A stretch of DNA of 64,000 nucleotides from the NCBI RefSeq assembly GCF_036226925.1, contig NZ_CP109031.1:7440001-7504000 (forward strand), read 5' to 3'. The notes beneath the pieces were generated by a model. That model ran no database searches. It saw only the letters and a list, made by a program, of their open reading frames with translations, and was not told the origin of the DNA. The position numbers were made by a program, and so were the translations under genes. Source of the stretch: Streptomyces sp. NBC_00659. GTDB lineage: Bacteria > Actinomycetota > Actinomycetes > Streptomycetales > Streptomycetaceae. Shown one piece after another: positions 1-7,819 of this stretch (positions within the stretch are counted from its first letter, which is position 1; every line of letters starts with the position of its first letter).

Positions 1-497
1 CGCTGGCGCTGGCGACCGCCGACCGACGCGGGCGTCCGTCCACCCGCATCGTCGCGTTCCTCACGGCCGACGACGACGGCCTGCTGTTCACCACTCACAG
101 CACCAGCCGCAAGAGCCAGGAGATCGTCGAGACCGGCTGGGCGTCCGGACTGCTCTACTGGCGCGAAACCGGCCAGCAGATCAGCCTGAACGGGCCGGTG
201 ACGGCCGTCCCCGAGGACCGGGCGGACGCACTCTGGGCCGCCCGCCCCGTCCCGCTGCACGCCATGTCGGCGGCATCCCGGCAGAGCGAGCCGCTCGCCG
301 ACCCGGGTGCCCTGCTGGCCCGCGCGGAGGAACTGGGCGCCACGGGGTCCGCCCTGCCGCGCCCCGAGCGGTTCGTCGGCTACGTCCTGCGCCCGGACGA
401 GGTGGAGTTCTGGTGCGCGCGCTCGGACCGGCTCCACCACCGGCTCGGCTACCAGCGGGACGGGGACGCCTGGCGCCTCACCCGGCTCCAGCCGTAG
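1..497 (+). CDS. phzG: PhzG-like FMN-dependent phenazine oxidase (5' end outside window)
   Basis: This is the C-terminal 164 or so residues of a pyridoxamine-phosphate-oxidase-fold flavoprotein, read from base 3 to the TAG at 495-497. Several stretches match phenazine PhzG rather than PdxH: GLLYWRETGQQISLNG, HAMSAASRQSEPL, and the C-terminal RLHHRLGYQRDG followed by RLQP. PhzG oxidises the unstable dihydro-phenazine intermediates late in phenazine-1-carboxylate/1,6-dicarboxylate assembly, using FMN and O2 in the cytoplasm. It lies 18 bp upstream of the flavin reductase gene, so it probably heads or continues the same operon. The start codon and N-terminus are off the window. Assignment to PhzG is from remembered family sequence and a search would settle it; a generic PNPOx is the alternative. 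Confidence 0.82.
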   Translation, partial: LALATADRRGRPSTRIVAFLTADDDGLLFTTHSTSRKSQEIVETGWASGLLYWRETGQQISLNGPVTAVPEDRADALWAARPVPLHAMSAASRQSEPLADPGALLARAEELGATGSALPRPERFVGYVLRPDEVEFWCARSDRLHHRLGYQRDGDAWRLTRLQP

Positions 498-515
498 CGA
501 AGAGAGGCGGCTTTC

Positions 516-1424
516 ATGGACACGGTCAGCTTCACCTCGGCGATGGCGCGAGTACCGACTCCGGTGACCGTCGTGGCGACGTACGGCCCGGACGGCGTTC
601 CGTACGGGTTCACCGCCAGCTCGTTCTGCTCCGCGTCACTGGACCCGCCCCTGGTCCTGGTCTGCCTGGACAAGGGCGCGAGCACCCACCCGGCGTTCAC
701 GGCAGCCGAGAGGTTTCTCGTCAGCGTGCTGGGACGCGGGCAGCACCAGGTGGCCCGCCGTTTCGCGACGTCCGGCATCGACCGGTTCGCGGCCGGAGAC
801 CTGCGCCCTCTGGAGCTGGGTCTGCCGGGACTGCCGGGGGCCTCCGCGCGGATCGCCTGCACCCTGCACTCCGTACTGGACGCCGGAGACCACACGGCCC
901 TGCTCGGCCGCGTCGAGCGGACCTTCGTCGGCGACCGGACCCCCCTGGTCCACGTCGACCGCCGCTTCCACCATCCCGCCCAGGACCGGCCGGCCTCGGC
1001 CCGGCGGACCGCCGACCCCGACTCCAGGAGTCAACCGCCCATGCAGGAACGCGCGTTCCCCCTGATCTTCGCCGACCGGGTCGGTGCGACCGCCGAGTTC
1101 TACGAGCTGCTCGGCTTCACCCGGCAGAGCCAGAACCCCCCGGAGGGCGAGCCTGCCTACATCGGCCTGCGGCGGGGCACCACGGAACTGGCCGTGGTCT
1201 CGGCGGACTGGCCCGCCGCCCAGTGCGGCGTCCCGTCCGCTCCGGGACCGTGCTTCGAGATGTTCGTCCTGGTCGACGATCTGGACACCACCCTCAAGCA
1301 GCTCGCCGACATCCGGGTGCCCCTGCTGCGCGCCCCCGCCGACATGCCGTGGGGCGAACGCATCGCCCATGTCGCCGACCCGGACGGCAACCCCGTCGCC
1401 GTCGCCTGCGCCATCCACTCCTGA
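516..1424 (+). CDS. Flavin reductase domain fused to a VOC/glyoxalase domain
   Basis: A 302-residue protein. Residues about 5-155 are a flavin reductase-like (split-barrel FMN) domain of the kind that supplies reduced flavin to two-component monooxygenases; FTASSFCSASLDPPLVLVCL is the typical flavin-binding segment. A short linker (about 160-175) leads to a second domain (about 176-302) with the vicinal-oxygen-chelate pattern, RAFPLIFADRVGATAEFYEL and VADPDGNPVAVA. VOC proteins are glyoxalases, dioxygenases or drug-binding resistance proteins. The start ATG has GAGAGG upstream. It sits between phzG and the luxE-like gene. I infer that it feeds FMNH2 to a tailoring hydroxylase, and that the VOC half could act on or bind the product. 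The fusion is unusual; a frameshift merging two genes is not indicated, because the frame is open throughout. Confidence 0.8.
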   Translation: MDTVSFTSAMARVPTPVTVVATYGPDGVPYGFTASSFCSASLDPPLVLVCLDKGASTHPAFTAAERFLVSVLGRGQHQVARRFATSGIDRFAAGDLRPLELGLPGLPGASARIACTLHSVLDAGDHTALLGRVERTFVGDRTPLVHVDRRFHHPAQDRPASARRTADPDSRSQPPMQERAFPLIFADRVGATAEFYELLGFTRQSQNPPEGEPAYIGLRRGTTELAVVSADWPAAQCGVPSAPGPCFEMFVLVDDLDTTLKQLADIRVPLLRAPADMPWGERIAHVADPDGNPVAVACAIHS

Positions 1425-1449
1425 CCACAGACCTTCCCCGGGACGTACC

Positions 1450-2559
1450 ATGACGCTGGATATCGCCGAGCTCATCGACTTGCTCGAACCACCGCCGGAC
1501 ACCCGGCCCGATCCGGACTCCTTCGTACGCGCCGCCATGGACTGGCACTTCAGCCCGGCCACCGGCTCACCGTTCTGGCTGAACCGGGCCCGAACCCTGG
1601 AGTTCGACCCCCGCACCGACGTCCGTACCCTCGCGGACCTCGCCCTCTTCCCGAACGTCTCGGGCGAACTGCGGTACGCACCGGTCGCGGACCTCATACC
1701 GCGCGGCTACGGCGAACACCCGGACGTGGTCGGCGTCTTCGAGAGCGGTGGCACCACCGGTGTGCCCAAGCGGGTCGTCCTGCTGCGGGACTGGCTGGAG
1801 CGGATGCTCGCCTGGAGCAACGCCGCCCTGGACGCGTACGGTTTCCCGCGCGGCACCGACTGGCTCGGGCTGGTCCCCTCCGGCCCGCACATCGTCGGCG
1901 AGTACTTCCGCCGCAGCGCGGCCGCCTTCGGACGCCACGGCTTCGCCATCGACCTGGACCCGCGCTGGGTGAAGCGGTGTATCGCAGAGGGGCGCGGGGC
2001 GGAGGCCTCCGCGTACGCGGAGCATGTGATCGACCAGGCCGCCGACGTCCTGCGCAACCAGGAGATCGGCGTCCTCACCATCACCCCGCCGCTGCTGGAA
2101 CGGCTGGCCCGGCGCGAGGACCTCGTCGACATCGTCAACGAGAAGGTGCGGGCGATCCGCTGGGGCGGTACCCAGCTCGACCCGGACTCCCGCCACCTCT
2201 ACCGCACCGAGGTCTTCCCCGGCACAGTGCTCGCCGGCAACTACGGAAGCACCATGATCGTCGGCTTCGCCGGTGAGCGCCCGGGGCTGTCCGACGACGA
2301 CCCGTGCGTCTTCGACACACTCGGCCCACACGTCACGTTCGGCGTCGTCGACCCCGAGACCCGCGAGCCCGTCGCCCTCGGCGAGCGCGGGAGGGTGGTG
2401 GCGCACCACCTCAGCCGCTCCTTCCTGCTGCCCAACAACCTCGAACGCGACCTGGCCACCCGGGTGGCGCCGCCCGAGGGCGGGTTCGGGGACTCCGTCG
2501 CGGACATCGCCCCCGTCGCGACCTTCGAGAGCGAGCAGGTCATCGAGGGGGTCTACTGA
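1450..2559 (+). CDS. LuxE-like acyl-protein synthetase / adenylate-forming enzyme
   Basis: 369 residues. ESGGTTGVPK at 98-107 is the glycine-rich nucleotide-binding loop of adenylate-forming enzymes of the LuxE/PaaK type. LuxE activates a carboxylic acid with ATP and passes the acyl group to a thiol before reduction by LuxC. The next gene is a LuxC-like reductase that overlaps this one by one base (TGATG), so the two are translationally coupled and probably act together. In a phenazine context the likely substrate is a phenazine carboxylate rather than a fatty acid; that is inference. The start ATG at 1450 is 25 bp after the previous stop. The protein lacks the C-terminal extension of full acyl-CoA synthetases. 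Confidence 0.78.
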   Translation: MTLDIAELIDLLEPPPDTRPDPDSFVRAAMDWHFSPATGSPFWLNRARTLEFDPRTDVRTLADLALFPNVSGELRYAPVADLIPRGYGEHPDVVGVFESGGTTGVPKRVVLLRDWLERMLAWSNAALDAYGFPRGTDWLGLVPSGPHIVGEYFRRSAAAFGRHGFAIDLDPRWVKRCIAEGRGAEASAYAEHVIDQAADVLRNQEIGVLTITPPLLERLARREDLVDIVNEKVRAIRWGGTQLDPDSRHLYRTEVFPGTVLAGNYGSTMIVGFAGERPGLSDDDPCVFDTLGPHVTFGVVDPETREPVALGERGRVVAHHLSRSFLLPNNLERDLATRVAPPEGGFGDSVADIAPVATFESEQVIEGVY

Positions 2560-3938
2560 TGGCCGCCACCCCCGACACCGTGCTGGCGGCGCTCGGCCCG
2601 CGAGGTCCCTACCGCGCCCGCAACCGCCTCACCGTCACCGACGTACGGGGCGAAGCGGCCGCCGAACTCAGCATGGTTCCCAGCCTGTTCGTGAACCGTT
2701 CCCTCGCCGCCCTCCGGTCGGCCGCCCCGCTGGGCCCGGACGAGCGGGCCGCCGCGCTGCGCCGGGCCGCGGACCTGTTCTCCACCGGCACGGTCGCCGG
2801 TCGCACCGTCGCGGAGTACGAACACGACGTCAGCCGGGTCGGCGGCATCCCCATCCAGGTCGTCCGCGTCGCCACCCGTTCCCTCGCCACCCGGCTGGCG
2901 GCCGCGTGGGAGAGCGCCTGGCAGGCCAGGCCCCAGGGCGCCGTCGACGACTGGCGGGACCCCAGGACCCGAGCCGGCCGTGCGATATGGACTCGGCGCG
3001 GCGAGGTGTTCGCCGTGAACGCGGCCGGTAATCACCCCGGCACCCACAGCCTGTGGCCCGAGGCGCTGGCACTCGGGTACCGCGTCGCGGTGCGGCCCTC
3101 CCGGCGCGAGCCCTTCACCCCCCACCGGCTGATCAGCGCCCTGCGCGCCGTCGGTTTCGGCGACGACCACGTGGCCCTGCTCCCCACCGGACACGAGCAG
3201 GCCGACGACCTGCTGCGGGGAGCGGACCTCGGCATGGTCTACGGCGGCGACGACGTGGTGCGCCGGTACGGGGCCGACCCGACGGTGTTGACCCAGGGCC
3301 CCGGCCGGTCCAAGATCCTGCTCACCGGGGACGTCGACTGGCGCGACCACCTCGACATCATCGTCGACTCGGTCGCCCATCACGGCGGCACCGGTTGCGT
3401 CAACGCCACCGCGGTGTACGTCGAGGGCGACCCGGCACCGCTGTGCGAGGCCCTCGCCGAACGCCTCGGTGCCCTGCCGGCCGTCGCGCCGGACGACGAC
3501 AAGGCGGTGCTCCCCGTGCAGCCCGCCGCCGCGGCCCGGGCCCTGGCGGCGCATCTCGCACGGCGGGCCGAGGGCGCCCGGGCATGGCGCGGCGCCGACG
3601 ACGTCGTCGCCGAACTCGGCGACGGAAGTGCCGCGTTGCGCCCGGCCGTGCACCAGGTCGACCGGCCCGACGCGCCGCAGACCGGGGTCGAGCTGCCGTT
3701 TCCCTGCGTCTGGGTCGCTCCCTGGACCCCGGAGGCGGGCATCGCGGTGCTGCGCGGCAGCCTCGTCCTCACCGTCCTGACCCACCAGGAGGAGCTGATC
3801 GACCGGCTCCTCGACGAGCCGACCATCAGCAATGTGTACGTGGGCGACGAGCCCACCTACCGGATCGCGCCGGGCCTGCCCCACGACGGGTTCCTCGGTG
3901 AGTTCCTGATGCGCAGCAAAGCGGTCGTCCGGCACTGA
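2559..3938 (+). CDS. LuxC-like acyl reductase (aldehyde dehydrogenase superfamily)
   Basis: 459 residues. The fold is that of an NAD(P)-dependent acyl/aldehyde dehydrogenase. NAAGNHPGTHSLWPEALALG (154-173) is the cofactor-binding region, and Cys280 in HHGGTGCVNATAVY is the likely acyl-accepting nucleophile. LuxC reduces a protein-bound acyl group to an aldehyde in bioluminescence and related reductase systems. The start overlaps the stop of the LuxE-like gene (TGATG), which fits a two-protein carboxylate reductase. I infer reduction of a phenazine carboxyl group to an aldehyde, or to an alcohol after a further step. An ordinary aldehyde dehydrogenase is the alternative, but the pairing with LuxE favours acyl reduction. 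Confidence 0.76.
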   Translation: MAATPDTVLAALGPRGPYRARNRLTVTDVRGEAAAELSMVPSLFVNRSLAALRSAAPLGPDERAAALRRAADLFSTGTVAGRTVAEYEHDVSRVGGIPIQVVRVATRSLATRLAAAWESAWQARPQGAVDDWRDPRTRAGRAIWTRRGEVFAVNAAGNHPGTHSLWPEALALGYRVAVRPSRREPFTPHRLISALRAVGFGDDHVALLPTGHEQADDLLRGADLGMVYGGDDVVRRYGADPTVLTQGPGRSKILLTGDVDWRDHLDIIVDSVAHHGGTGCVNATAVYVEGDPAPLCEALAERLGALPAVAPDDDKAVLPVQPAAAARALAAHLARRAEGARAWRGADDVVAELGDGSAALRPAVHQVDRPDAPQTGVELPFPCVWVAPWTPEAGIAVLRGSLVLTVLTHQEELIDRLLDEPTISNVYVGDEPTYRIAPGLPHDGFLGEFLMRSKAVVRH

Positions 3939-3989
3939 TCCGCACCGGCACCGCACTCACGTCTCACCTCGGAAGGGACCACCTCACCC

Positions 3990-4814
3990 ATGCACGCTGT
4001 TTCGTACACCGCCCAGTGGATGGCCGCCGCCCGCGCCCTGGAGTCAGAGCGCGAGGACGCCCTGTATGTCGACCCGCTGGCCCGCGAGCTCGCCGAGCCC
4101 AAGGGCTTCGAGCTGATCGACCGCTACGCGGGCGGCGGACTGCTGCCGTTCATCACCATCCGTACCCGCTACCTCGACGACGCGATCGGCGACCTGCTCG
4201 CCGACGGCACCATCCACCAGGTGGTGCTGATCGCCGCCGGCATGGACACCCGCGCCTTCCGCCTCGACTGGCCCGACGACGTCGACCTCTACGAGGTGGA
4301 CCACGGGCCCCTCATCCAGGAGAAGCGGCGCCGTCTGGACGCCCTGGGCGCCAAGCCCACGGTGCGCCGCCACGAGGTGTCCGCCGACCTCACCCGGGAA
4401 TGGCTGCCCACGCTCGAGGAGGCGGGCTTCGACCCGTCCCGTCCCACCCTGTGGGTCGCGGAGGCGCTGACCTTCTTCCTGACCGAGGAGCAGGCCGCGG
4501 GCCTGCTGCAACTACTCGCCTCGGCCTCCGCGCCCGGCAGCCACCTGGCCTTCGACATCCTGGGCCGGGGCCTGCTGCGCAGCCCGTTCTCCCGGCCCTT
4601 CCTGGACAAGCTGGCCGCCGACGGCACCCCGTGGATCTTCGGCACCGACGAGCCGGAGCCCTTCCTGGAGGCCAACGGCTGGGACGTCGCCGATCTGAAG
4701 GAGCCGGGACAGGCGGGCGCCGGCGAGGGCCGCTGGCCCTACGACGTGCAGCCCCGCGGGCGACGGCACGCGAACCGGCTCTGGCTGATCCGGGCCAAGA
4801 TCGCCACGGGCTGA
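3990..4814 (+). CDS. Class I SAM-dependent O-methyltransferase (LCMT-like family)
   Basis: 274 residues of the leucine-carboxyl-methyltransferase-like family common in actinobacteria. Motifs include RTRYLDDAI near 52, the SAM-binding VVLIAAGMDTRAFRLDWP near 80-97, the acidic YEVDHG, and WVAEALTFFLTEEQ in the second half. Members methylate carboxylates or hydroxyls of small molecules. A GGAAGGGA ribosome-binding site lies 10 bp before the ATG. It is 51 bp downstream of the LuxC-like gene on the same strand and followed by a terminator-like hairpin, so it appears to be the last gene of the phenazine operon. Methyl esterification of a phenazine carboxylate is a reasonable inference; the substrate cannot be read from sequence. 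Confidence 0.78.
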   Translation: MHAVSYTAQWMAAARALESEREDALYVDPLARELAEPKGFELIDRYAGGGLLPFITIRTRYLDDAIGDLLADGTIHQVVLIAAGMDTRAFRLDWPDDVDLYEVDHGPLIQEKRRRLDALGAKPTVRRHEVSADLTREWLPTLEEAGFDPSRPTLWVAEALTFFLTEEQAAGLLQLLASASAPGSHLAFDILGRGLLRSPFSRPFLDKLAADGTPWIFGTDEPEPFLEANGWDVADLKEPGQAGAGEGRWPYDVQPRGRRHANRLWLIRAKIATG

Positions 4815-4835
4815 CCTCCGGCACACACCGGGGCC

Positions 4836-4854
4836 GGGGCCGGAGGCCGGCCCC
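4836..4854. terminator. GC-rich hairpin between convergent genes
   Basis: GGGGCCGG-AGG-CCGGCCCC forms a perfect 8-bp stem between the methyltransferase (+) stop and the PNPOx gene (-) stop. No T-tract follows, as is usual in Streptomyces. It probably serves both strands. Confidence 0.5.
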
Positions 4855-4877
4855 GACCCCGGGCCGGGTGTGCGGCC

Positions 4878-5501
4878 TCACCGGTCGCGAAGCTTCGCCC
4901 GTAACGCCTCGTTCTCCACCGTGAGGGCCTCGATCCGCTGCTGGACCGGCAGCAGCACCTCCTCGAGTTCGGCTTCCGAGAAGCGGGGGGTGATGTGTTT
5001 GGAGCAGTTCCAGGCGAGTCCCTCGACGCGGATCACCATCAGCTGCTCCGGCCTGCCGTCCGTACGGACGTCGGCGAGCCGCTCGCCCAACTCCGGTGCC
5101 CGTGAGGTGTCGAGGGCCTCCGCACGCGCCATCACCTTCAGCCGGATACGGTGCGCGTAGTCCATGAAGAACAGGGACACCCGGTCGTCGCCCCGGAGGT
5201 TGCCGGTGGTGATGTACTGCCGGTTGCCGCGTACCTCCAGGTATGCCAGAGTCCCGGCATCCAGTACGTGCACGAAGCCGGGCGGTCCGCCCCGGTACTG
5301 CACGTAGGGCCAGCCGTCGGCGCTCGTGCTGGCCAGGTAGAAGCCGTCTCTCGCCGTAATGAACGCCGCCTCGGCGGGGCCGATCCGGTCGGGTTCCTCC
5401 GGGTCCCCGCCGAGCATGCGCTCCATCGCATCGGCACTGCCCCGCTCCCGCTGCACGGTACGGACGTCGTCGGTGAAGGCGAGATGGGCGTATCGGTTCA
5501 T
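4878..5501 (-). CDS. Pyridoxamine 5'-phosphate oxidase-fold flavoprotein
   Basis: 207 residues. The N-terminal two thirds form a split-barrel flavin-binding domain (DGFYLASTSADGWPYVQYRG near 55-75, YITTGNLRGDDRVSLFFMDY near 95-115). A C-terminal helix after residue 175 (VQQRIEALTVENEALRAKL) reads as a short coiled coil. The family includes general stress and F420/FMN oxidases of unknown substrate. GGGGAA lies just before the ATG. It is convergent with the phenazine-side genes and faces away from them, so it is probably not part of that cluster. Exact role unknown. Confidence 0.75.
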   Translation of the reverse strand: MNRYAHLAFTDDVRTVQRERGSADAMERMLGGDPEEPDRIGPAEAAFITARDGFYLASTSADGWPYVQYRGGPPGFVHVLDAGTLAYLEVRGNRQYITTGNLRGDDRVSLFFMDYAHRIRLKVMARAEALDTSRAPELGERLADVRTDGRPEQLMVIRVEGLAWNCSKHITPRFSEAELEEVLLPVQQRIEALTVENEALRAKLRDR

Positions 5502-5717
5502 GATTCCCCATTTCCGATAATGGAGCCTGTGTCATGATCAAGGCTGACGATAGTCCCGGTTCCATTGCAGGCAAAGGCAGTTGGGCGCGTCTTGGCTCGT
5601 ACAGGACTTTCGTGGCCGGTGATCGTCCAGAGGCCGTCGTCGACGGATCGTCGGAGGCTGCGGCGAGAGCGGGCGACAAGGCTCTTGCCCGGCGCGGCGA
5701 ACGCCGTCTCTGCCCGC
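5502..5717. other. Intergenic region upstream of the PNPOx gene
   Basis: 216 bp with no convincing gene. On the minus strand TTGATC (about 5532-5537), a 16-bp spacer and TATCGG form a plausible but weak promoter for the gene ending at 4878. The sequence is visibly less GC-rich than its flanks. Confidence 0.35.
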
Positions 5718-6680
5718 TCAGGGCACCAGCACGACCCTCCCGAACACCTCTCCCGCGTCCATCTTGCGGTGGGCCGACGCCGCCTGGTCCAGCGCCAGCA
5801 CCTCGTGCACCACCGTGCGCAGGTCCCCGAGCGCGGCATCGGCGAACTGGGACGACCGTACGGCCTGCCGGTCGGAGCCGGGCACGGTGTCGGAGCTGAA
5901 GGTGGCGAACGACAGCGATCTGCGGAAGGCGTCCATCAGCCGCATGCCGAAGTCCGCCGGCGGCTGCCCACCGACCACGCCGACGGCCACGTACCGTCCG
6001 TTGGAGTTCAACATGTCCAGGAAAAGAGGAAGTTGGGGACCCCCCACGACATCGATCACCACGTCGAAGCCCGCCGGTGCGTCCTGGCCGCCCTCACCGG
6101 AGCGGTTCAGGACGTGCGTGGCGCCCAGCTCCTTCAGGCGGGCGCCACGCTCGGCCGATGAGGTGGTGACCGCCACCGAGCCCGCGCCGTTCCTGGCCGC
6201 GAGCTGGACCGCCGTGATCCCGATGCTGCCCGCCGCACCGCGCACGAGCACCGTCTCCCCGGGTGCGAAACGGGCCCGCTCCAGGGCGAAGTGGGCGACC
6301 ACGCCGGAGCCACCGAGAGCGACCGCGTCGGTGCCGCTCAGGCCGCGGGGCAGCGGCAGCACATCATCGACCGAGGTGACGGCCTGCTCGGCATACCCAC
6401 CGGACAGGCCGGTGAACGCCCATACCCGCTGCCCGATCCACGAGGCGTCCACGCCCTCTCCCACCGCGGTGACGCTTCCCGCGACCTCGCTGCCGAGAAG
6501 ATGGCCCGCCCGGAAGCCGTAGGCGGCGAGCGTTCCCCGGCGGATCACGGCGTCCACACCGCCCACTCCGATCGCCTCCGTGGCGATCCGCACCTGCCCC
6601 GGAGCGGGAACCGGCACGGGCATGTCGATGACCTCCAGGCCCTCAGGGTCTCCGAACGCCCTGATGACGACGGCTTTCAT
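5718..6680 (-). CDS. NADP-dependent quinone oxidoreductase / zeta-crystallin-like MDR enzyme
   Basis: 320 residues of the medium-chain dehydrogenase/reductase family. The N-terminal GroES-like domain runs to about residue 120. The nucleotide-binding motif VRGAAGSIGITAVQLA lies near 145-160 and NSNGRYVAVGVVGG near 230. The structural zinc cysteines of alcohol dehydrogenases are absent, which fits the quinone oxidoreductase branch that reduces quinones or enones with NADPH. The ATG at 6680 was chosen over longer openings because AGGAGCAGCA lies directly before it and the family starts at MKAVV. It is divergent from the TetR gene at 6847, which is the usual arrangement for a repressor and its target. 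Confidence 0.85.
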   Translation of the reverse strand: MKAVVIRAFGDPEGLEVIDMPVPVPAPGQVRIATEAIGVGGVDAVIRRGTLAAYGFRAGHLLGSEVAGSVTAVGEGVDASWIGQRVWAFTGLSGGYAEQAVTSVDDVLPLPRGLSGTDAVALGGSGVVAHFALERARFAPGETVLVRGAAGSIGITAVQLAARNGAGSVAVTTSSAERGARLKELGATHVLNRSGEGGQDAPAGFDVVIDVVGGPQLPLFLDMLNSNGRYVAVGVVGGQPPADFGMRLMDAFRRSLSFATFSSDTVPGSDRQAVRSSQFADAALGDLRTVVHEVLALDQAASAHRKMDAGEVFGRVVLVP

Positions 6681-6809
6681 TGCTGCTCCTCGGGTAGGCC
6701 GGTGGACGGACGGACACGACTGCTGCGACCGTGGGTATCGAATCGGCCCCACCACCGGGACCACCGGCGGATCTCCGGGGCGGGGCGGCGGCACCGCCGT
6801 CGGACCGTA

Positions 6810-6827
6810 ACGGACGCCCCTGTCCGT
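6810..6827. promoter_or_regulatory. Inverted repeat in divergent oxidoreductase/TetR promoter region
   Basis: ACGGAC-GCCCCT-GTCCGT is a perfect 6-bp inverted repeat with a 6-bp spacer, 19 bp before the TetR start. It is a candidate autoregulatory operator. Confidence 0.45.
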
Positions 6828-6846
6828 CTGGCTGAAGTGAGAGACG

Positions 6847-7491
6847 ATGACCGGCCACTTGCCTCGGACCGTGCGCTCCGACACCCGCGACAACCGGGCC
6901 CGCATCCTGGACGCCGCCCGCTCGGTGTTCGGCGAGGAGGGCCTGAGCGCGCCCATGCGCGACGTCGCCCGGCACGCGGACCTCGCCCCCGCCACGCTGT
7001 ACCGGCACTTCCCGACCAAGCGGGAACTGATCGCGCAGACCTTCACCGAGCAGCGCCGGGCCTGTCACGCCGCCGTCCGCTACGCCCTCGCGGACGCGGA
7101 CCCGTGGCACGGATTCCAGAGCCTGATCGAGCGGATCTGCGAACTCCACGCACACAGCCGCGGATTCGCCGACGCTTTCATGACGGCCTTCCCCGAGTCC
7201 ATGGACTTCGCCGCCGACCGCGAGCGGACCGTGCGCGCGATCGCCGAACTGGCCCGCCGCGCCCAGGAGACAGGCGAGCTCCGCCGCGGCTTCATCGTGG
7301 ACGACCTGATCCTCATGCTCACGGCCCACCAGGGCCTCCAGCACACGCCCCTCCCGGCCCGGCTCACAGCCTCCCGCCGCTTCGCCGCCTACGTGATCGA
7401 GGCGTTCCGCGCCGCACCGGAGACGGGAGCGCGCACCTCCCTGCCGCCGGCATCACGCCTGCGGCACGCGGACTCGCCCACCACGCAGTGA
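6847..7491 (+). CDS. TetR family transcriptional regulator
   Basis: 214 residues. The N-terminal helix-turn-helix is clear: NRARILDAARSVFGEEG (about 16-32), then VARHADLAPATLYRHFPTKR with the family-typical recognition helix. The rest is the ligand-binding domain. It is divergent from the quinone oxidoreductase gene, which it probably represses, and an inverted repeat lies in the shared region. Its stop overlaps a GTG that opens the sIHF-like frame (GTGA), so that frame could be translationally coupled. Confidence 0.88.
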   Translation: MTGHLPRTVRSDTRDNRARILDAARSVFGEEGLSAPMRDVARHADLAPATLYRHFPTKRELIAQTFTEQRRACHAAVRYALADADPWHGFQSLIERICELHAHSRGFADAFMTAFPESMDFAADRERTVRAIAELARRAQETGELRRGFIVDDLILMLTAHQGLQHTPLPARLTASRRFAAYVIEAFRAAPETGARTSLPPASRLRHADSPTTQ

Positions 7492-7763
7492 ACTCGGCAA
7501 CCCTGCCGCTCACGGACCTGTTCGCCCGGAAGGCCGCGGTGGTCGGCACGATCCGGGTGCGCCGCGTCCTTGAATCGCTTCCCGGCATCGGTGCCATCCG
7601 CGTCGGCCGACTGCTCGCCGACCTCGGGACCTCCGAGGGCCGCCGCGTCCAGGGCGCCGTACATACTGACCGGTCAGTACGGCCGGGGCGGGGGTCAGGT
7701 GGGCGGTGTGTCGGGGCGGGCGTAGGGTCGGAGGTCCCGTCGACAGGTGATTCCCGCTGCTGA
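7488..7763 (+). pseudogene. Truncated integration host factor (sIHF)-like reading frame
   Basis: An open frame of 91 codons starting at a GTG that overlaps the TetR stop. Residues about 18-56 (VVGTIRVRRVLESLPGIG, then LLADLGTSEGRRVQG) match the helix-two-turn-helix DNA-binding half of actinobacterial sIHF. The long N-terminal helix of sIHF is missing and replaced by about 17 unrelated residues, and similarity stops after RRVQG. sIHF binds DNA and affects condensation and antibiotic production. This could be a decayed duplicate or a short expressed protein; the GTGA overlap argues mildly for translation. The matching is from memory of sIHF. Confidence 0.5.
7664..7679. promoter_or_regulatory. 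16-bp perfect palindrome, TetR-type operator candidate
   Basis: TACTGACCGGTCAGTA is a perfect 16-bp palindrome of the type bound by TetR-family dimers. It lies inside the 3' part of the sIHF-like frame and 141 bp before the HipA-like gene, so it may control that gene. Confidence 0.55.
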
Positions 7764-7819
7764 ACACCTGCGAAGTCGGCCATGTACGGCAAGGTTGAAG
7801 AGATTGGTGGCCTGAGAAA

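Noticed and set aside
1..497. Ordinary PdxH
   Set aside because: The C-terminal half follows PhzG wording (YWRETGQQI, HAMSAASRQSE) and the neighbours are tailoring genes, not vitamin B6 genes.
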